A stretch of DNA of 17,186 nt from Hungatella sp. UBA3147 (GTDB lineage Bacteria; Bacillota; Clostridia; Lachnospirales; Lachnospiraceae): positions 1-17,186 of the forward strand of contig DEYX01000237.1 in the NCBI GenBank assembly GCA_002365025.1, written 5' to 3'. Below, one piece after another: positions 13,636 through 17,186 of the stretch. Numbering within the stretch: position 1 is the first letter of the stretch; every line of letters starts with the position of its first letter. The translations under genes and the position numbers were made by a program. The notes under the pieces are model-generated. The model was not told the DNA's origin, did no database searches, and saw only the letters and a program-made list of their open reading frames with translations.

Positions 13636-15672
13636 ATGGAAAACCGACTTTTAGAAATATTCCGCCTTGTCTGCCAGAGCAACCGTGAGTTTACCGTTCG
13701 GGAGCTGGCACAGCAGTTTTCTGTAAGCAGCAGAACGGTTTACAGTGATATAAAAAAATTAAATGAATTACTGGAGGCTTCCGGATACCCTGAAATCAAT
13801 GCAGATAAGGGTAAGATGTTTTATACGGAACCGCTGATGATTGAGTTTGAGAGTCTGATCCACTCTACCCCGGCCTTTGTTCTGTCGAATTTAAAAATCC
13901 GGCGCCTGCGGATTACCACATCCATACTCTTGTCCGGGGATCAGTTCACGGTGGATGACCTGTTGAAGGAACTTGATATTTCAAGAAATACCCTCATCGG
14001 TGATTTAAAGGAAGTAAGGGAAATGCTCAGCTTTCATTCCATCGCAGTAGAGGCCACACCCTTTAAAGGGTACCGGATTTCCGGTAAAGAGCAAAACATC
14101 AGGAATCTTCTGATACTTTCCATCAGTGAGGATCCGCTGTTTTTCGAAGACAGGGCAGGAAAGGAAGATATGCAGATCCTGTATTCCTGTGAAGCCTTTC
14201 TTGATGATATAGCAAGACGGCTTAATGTAGAACTAAGCGATGTATCATTTAACCGTATGCTGATCGCCTTTTATGTCACTTATGCAAGGATCTCCATTGG
14301 AAAAGCGTTTACCGGGGGACCAAAGGATGTTTTAACGAGAGAAGAAAAGGCTTTTGTGGAACGGCATGATGAAATTGAAGCGATATTCGGCAGGGAAGTA
14401 TCGATTGATGACTCCTTTTATCTGGCCAATAAGCTGGCAGAAGCATCTGTCGTCAAATCCGAGGAGCTGTTATCTGAAAAATGGCTGCCCTTTAATCTGG
14501 TAACGAACCAGTTTATCGATGCAGTGGCACAGGAATACTCTTTTGAAACTTTTCGAACCGATTCCAAGCTTTATGAGGGACTGCTCAACCATCTGCGCCC
14601 TGCCTATAAGAGGGCTTTGGCTGGAGAATGGGCTGAAAATCCATTATTGAGCTATGTCCTGGAAAATTTCTACCAGCTTAACAAAGCAGTGGAAAAGAGT
14701 GTAAAGGTACTTGAAGAAGAGCTTAAAGTGCATTTCAATGAACACGAGATATCATATTTTACATTGTTTTTTGCTTCCGTAATAGAAAGAAATGAAAAAC
14801 AGATTCGCAGGACGCCCAATGTCATCATTGTCTGCAACGCAGGAATCAGCACTTCTGAGATACTAAAAAGCAGGCTGCTGGCCATCTTCCATGTGAATAT
14901 ATTAGGGACATTCAGTGTGAGAAATGCGGCACTGTGGCTGAAGGAGCATACTCCGGACCTGATCATATCAACGGTACCTTTTAAGTGGAAGGACACAAAG
15001 GTACTGAAAGTAAGCCCTTATTTATCGGATTATGACATAAAGGAAATACAGAGCCAATTGTCATTTTTAACTGCCAGGATCCATATGGCCGAGGTGATGA
15101 ACATTATTGGCAAATATGTGGAAATCGAGGATCATAAGCTGGCGCCTTTAAAAAATGAATTGAGTATATATTTGGGAATTACAGAAAATTCAGAACCAAA
15201 GAAAGGAATTTATCAACCGATGTTAAAAGAAATTTTGACCACAGAATTAATAAAAGCAAAATTTGAGGCCGCCAGTCGGGATGAAGCCGTTAAGGAAAGC
15301 GGCAGGCTCCTTGTAGATAAGGGGCTGGCAGATGAGTCTTACATCCAGGCAATGTTAAAAAATGTTGAGGTGAACGGAACCTATATCGTAATCTCACCGG
15401 GAATCGCTATGCCGCACGCAAGACCTGAGGAAGGCGCCCTGGATATCGGCCTTAGTATTGTAACGTTAAAAGAACCCGTTGTATTCGGACATCCGAAAAA
15501 CGACCCGGTTAAAATCGTGGTCGGTCTTTGCGCCATTGACCACCAATCACATTTAAAAGCACTTACCGAGCTTGCGGACATTTTAATGGACGAAAAAAAG
15601 GTAAATGAAATAACCAATGCAAATTCCGCAGAGGAAATATTACAGATCATAAAGGGGGATTCACAATGTTAA
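13636..15672 (+). CDS. PRD-containing transcriptional regulator with EIIB-like and EIIA domains
   Basis: 678 residues from ATG 13636 (AAAGGAGG at 13624-13631). Order: DeoR/HTH_11-type helix-turn-helix (about 5-60, FTVRELAQQFSVSSRTVYSD), a second HTH region (about 95-150), two PTS regulation domains (about 180-385, H319 in NHLRPAYKRA), an EIIB-like domain with C400 in VCNAGISTSE, and a mannitol/fructose-type EIIA domain with H594 in GIAMPHARPEEG. It is an activator of the MtlR/LicR type, controlled by PTS phosphorylation, for the PTS genes that follow. PRD2 has Phe where the usual second His stands (TLFFASVIER). The last seven bases overlap the EIIB gene, so translation is coupled. Its EIIA domain may also serve the transporter. 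Confidence 0.9.
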   Translation: MENRLLEIFRLVCQSNREFTVRELAQQFSVSSRTVYSDIKKLNELLEASGYPEINADKGKMFYTEPLMIEFESLIHSTPAFVLSNLKIRRLRITTSILLSGDQFTVDDLLKELDISRNTLIGDLKEVREMLSFHSIAVEATPFKGYRISGKEQNIRNLLILSISEDPLFFEDRAGKEDMQILYSCEAFLDDIARRLNVELSDVSFNRMLIAFYVTYARISIGKAFTGGPKDVLTREEKAFVERHDEIEAIFGREVSIDDSFYLANKLAEASVVKSEELLSEKWLPFNLVTNQFIDAVAQEYSFETFRTDSKLYEGLLNHLRPAYKRALAGEWAENPLLSYVLENFYQLNKAVEKSVKVLEEELKVHFNEHEISYFTLFFASVIERNEKQIRRTPNVIIVCNAGISTSEILKSRLLAIFHVNILGTFSVRNAALWLKEHTPDLIISTVPFKWKDTKVLKVSPYLSDYDIKEIQSQLSFLTARIHMAEVMNIIGKYVEIEDHKLAPLKNELSIYLGITENSEPKKGIYQPMLKEILTTELIKAKFEAASRDEAVKESGRLLVDKGLADESYIQAMLKNVEVNGTYIVISPGIAMPHARPEEGALDIGLSIVTLKEPVVFGHPKNDPVKIVVGLCAIDHQSHLKALTELADILMDEKKVNEITNANSAEEILQIIKGDSQC

Positions 15673-15941
15673 AAATAGTTACAGTATGTGGTGCAGGAGT
15701 AGGAAGCTCCATGATGCTTCGCCTGTTTACCCAACAGATTCTTGATGCAGAAAAGATTGAAGCAACCGTAGATGCTTCAGATATCGGTTCCGTCAGCCCG
15801 GATTCCTATGATATTTTAATTACAACTTCAGATTTTGCCGATGTTTTAAGAGATTCTAAAGCGCACATTATCCGGATCGACAATATGATGGATAAGCAGT
15901 ATTTAAAAGAGCAGCTTCTTGAAGCAATAAACAAGAGATAA
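15666..15941 (+). CDS. PTS EIIB component, ascorbate/galactitol type
   Basis: 91 residues, the normal size for a free-standing EIIB. The phosphocysteine is C8 in VCGAGVGSSMMLR, the P-loop-like motif of SgaB/UlaB-type proteins. It accepts phosphate from EIIA and hands it to the sugar bound to EIIC. The start codon lies inside the end of the regulator gene, with a GGGGGA site within the regulator's coding sequence. The EIIC gene begins 39 bases downstream, so the three genes form one operon. Confidence 0.92.
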   Translation: MLKIVTVCGAGVGSSMMLRLFTQQILDAEKIEATVDASDIGSVSPDSYDILITTSDFADVLRDSKAHIIRIDNMMDKQYLKEQLLEAINKR

Positions 15942-15980
15942 CCGGAAGGCTGATGGCGGCCTTGGAAGGGAGAGAGAAAA

Positions 15981-17186
15981 ATGGGAGTAGTAATGTATTT
16001 GATTAATAATGTTTTCAGCCAGGCTGTATTCATTATTGGAATTGTTGTAATCGCAGGTATGGTTGCCCAAAAGAAAACCTGGGATCAGATCCTTCCCAGC
16101 GTGATTAAGACGATGATCGGCTTTACCATGATCAACGTAGGAGGACAGACCCTTGGTATGTCCCTGCTGCCTTTGCAGGGGATGATCACCAAGATATTTA
16201 ATATGCCGCCTGTGTCAGTGGATATTGGAGCGGCTCAAGCCGAAAGTCTTACCGGGATCGGTACGGAAATGGCATTGATCTTTGCACTGGGCTTTCTGGT
16301 GAATCTTTTACTGGCAAGATTTACGCGCTTTAAATATGTGCATCTGTCAGCTCATGTATCCTTCTTTTATGCCGGATTGATTGCGGCGCTGTTAAAATTC
16401 GGAACCAATTTGTCTTTTGTACCTCTTGTAATAACAGGTTCCCTATTGTTAGGAATCTATATGACCTTTTCCTGCGCCTACGTGGCGGTATTTATGAAGG
16501 AAGTAAAGGGAGGAGAGGGCTTCACCCTTGCCCATTCCAGCTCCATTGGAATTCTGATTTCTTCCCTGCTTGCCAAAACCTTTGGGAACAAGGAAAATGA
16601 TCTTGAAAACTTAAATATTCCAAAGAAGCTTAATTTCTTACGGGAGATGACCATATCCTTAACCATTGTAATGACAGTTCTCTTTTTGGTCATAAGCCTG
16701 ATTTCCGGTCCGGCCTGGATGCGTGAAAATATTACCGGCGGACAGGATATCGTTGTTTTCAGCTTTTTACGTGGCTTGTCCTTTGGTATGTGGATCACAG
16801 TTATTATTACGGGTGTAAGAATGATGCTTTCCGAGATCATCTCTGCATTCCACGGCTTTGCCAATAAGATCATCCCTAATTCCATACCAGGGCTTGATAT
16901 CCCTCTGCTTTTCCCCAATTATCCTAATTCCGTGATATTGGGCTTCCTGACCAGCTTGATTGCCGGTCTGATCGGTATGATGATCCTTGGATTTATTAAT
17001 TATCCGGTTGTGGTATTCCCGGCTCTGATCCCCACCTTTTTCACCGGTGCGGTAACAGCCATCTTTGGAAATGCCCATGGCGGACGCAGAGGTGCGATCA
17101 TAGGCTCCTTTGTAAATGGTTTGATCCTTATTTTCGGACAGGCCCTGCTCCTTCCCATGATTGGATCTTATGCGCCGATCATGCGT
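15981..17186 (+). CDS. PTS EIIC component, SgaT/UlaA (ascorbate-type) family, 3' end missing
   Basis: ATG 15981 has AAGGGAGAG just upstream, and the frame is open for 402 codons to the window edge. The full protein probably has 420-460 residues. It is a multi-spanning membrane protein with features of the UlaA family: MINVGGQTLG near residue 55, PGLDIPLLFPNYPNSVILGF near residue 310 (compare the DCPxxFPxAPxAVxxGF segment of UlaA), and GNAHGGRRGAIIGSF near the visible end. It forms the translocation channel that works with the EIIB at 15666. L-ascorbate is the classical substrate, but many clostridial members of this family have unknown sugars. No catabolic genes are visible to decide. Confidence 0.88.
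   Translation, partial: MGVVMYLINNVFSQAVFIIGIVVIAGMVAQKKTWDQILPSVIKTMIGFTMINVGGQTLGMSLLPLQGMITKIFNMPPVSVDIGAAQAESLTGIGTEMALIFALGFLVNLLLARFTRFKYVHLSAHVSFFYAGLIAALLKFGTNLSFVPLVITGSLLLGIYMTFSCAYVAVFMKEVKGGEGFTLAHSSSIGILISSLLAKTFGNKENDLENLNIPKKLNFLREMTISLTIVMTVLFLVISLISGPAWMRENITGGQDIVVFSFLRGLSFGMWITVIITGVRMMLSEIISAFHGFANKIIPNSIPGLDIPLLFPNYPNSVILGFLTSLIAGLIGMMILGFINYPVVVFPALIPTFFTGAVTAIFGNAHGGRRGAIIGSFVNGLILIFGQALLLPMIGSYAPIMR

Noticed and set aside
16478..17078. Two long - strand ORFs inside the EIIC gene
   Set aside because: They are antisense shadows of a well-supported membrane protein gene, without start signals.

Overview
The window reads as chromosomal DNA from a low-to-moderate GC Firmicute, most likely a Clostridia member of the Lachnospiraceae type. 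The grounds are strong AGGAGG-type ribosome binding sites, PTS-based sugar uptake with PRD and RpiR regulators, a choline-binding-type wall-binding repeat protein, and an XRE/DUF5680 regulator. No rRNA, tRNA, CRISPR array or intact mobile element is visible. The genus call is an inference from gene content only.

Positions 1-5390 hold a patchwork of short, independently transcribed accessory genes. In order these are: the N-terminus of a proline-rich protein leaving the window on the left (-), a tiny unassigned ORF (+), an XRE/DUF5680 regulator (-), a methyltransferase-GNAT pair (+), a second GNAT (-), a UbiA/MenA-like prenyltransferase with a near-consensus promoter and a leader of about 107 nt (+), a membrane-anchored protein with an excisionase-like DNA-binding domain (-), and a methyltransferase gene reduced to its two ends (-). 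Next comes a secreted protein with wall-binding repeats (5391-6242, +), closed by a clear terminator.

Positions 6450-13531 form one coherent catabolic locus on the + strand. It contains a GH1 6-phospho-beta-glycosidase carrying the LacG phosphate-binding signature, a glucose-family PTS EIIBC without an EIIA domain, an M81 (MlrC-like) metallohydrolase, an M24-fold 'peptidase' whose metal ligands are mostly gone, and an RpiR/SIS regulator. A LacI/CcpA-like palindrome lies at the head of the locus, and terminator-like hairpins sit inside it. The simplest reading is that a beta-glycoside is imported and phosphorylated, the sugar is removed by GH1, and the remaining part, or an associated amide or peptide, is handled by the M81 and M24-like proteins. 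That pairing is the most interesting thing in the window.

Positions 13585-17186 hold a second, visibly more GC-rich PTS locus. It has a large transcription regulator with HTH, two PRDs, an EIIB-like and an EIIA domain. Its last codons overlap a free-standing EIIB gene, and an ascorbate-type (SgaT/UlaA) EIIC runs off the right edge. No separate EIIA gene is seen, so the regulator's own EIIA domain, or a gene beyond the edge, must supply that function.
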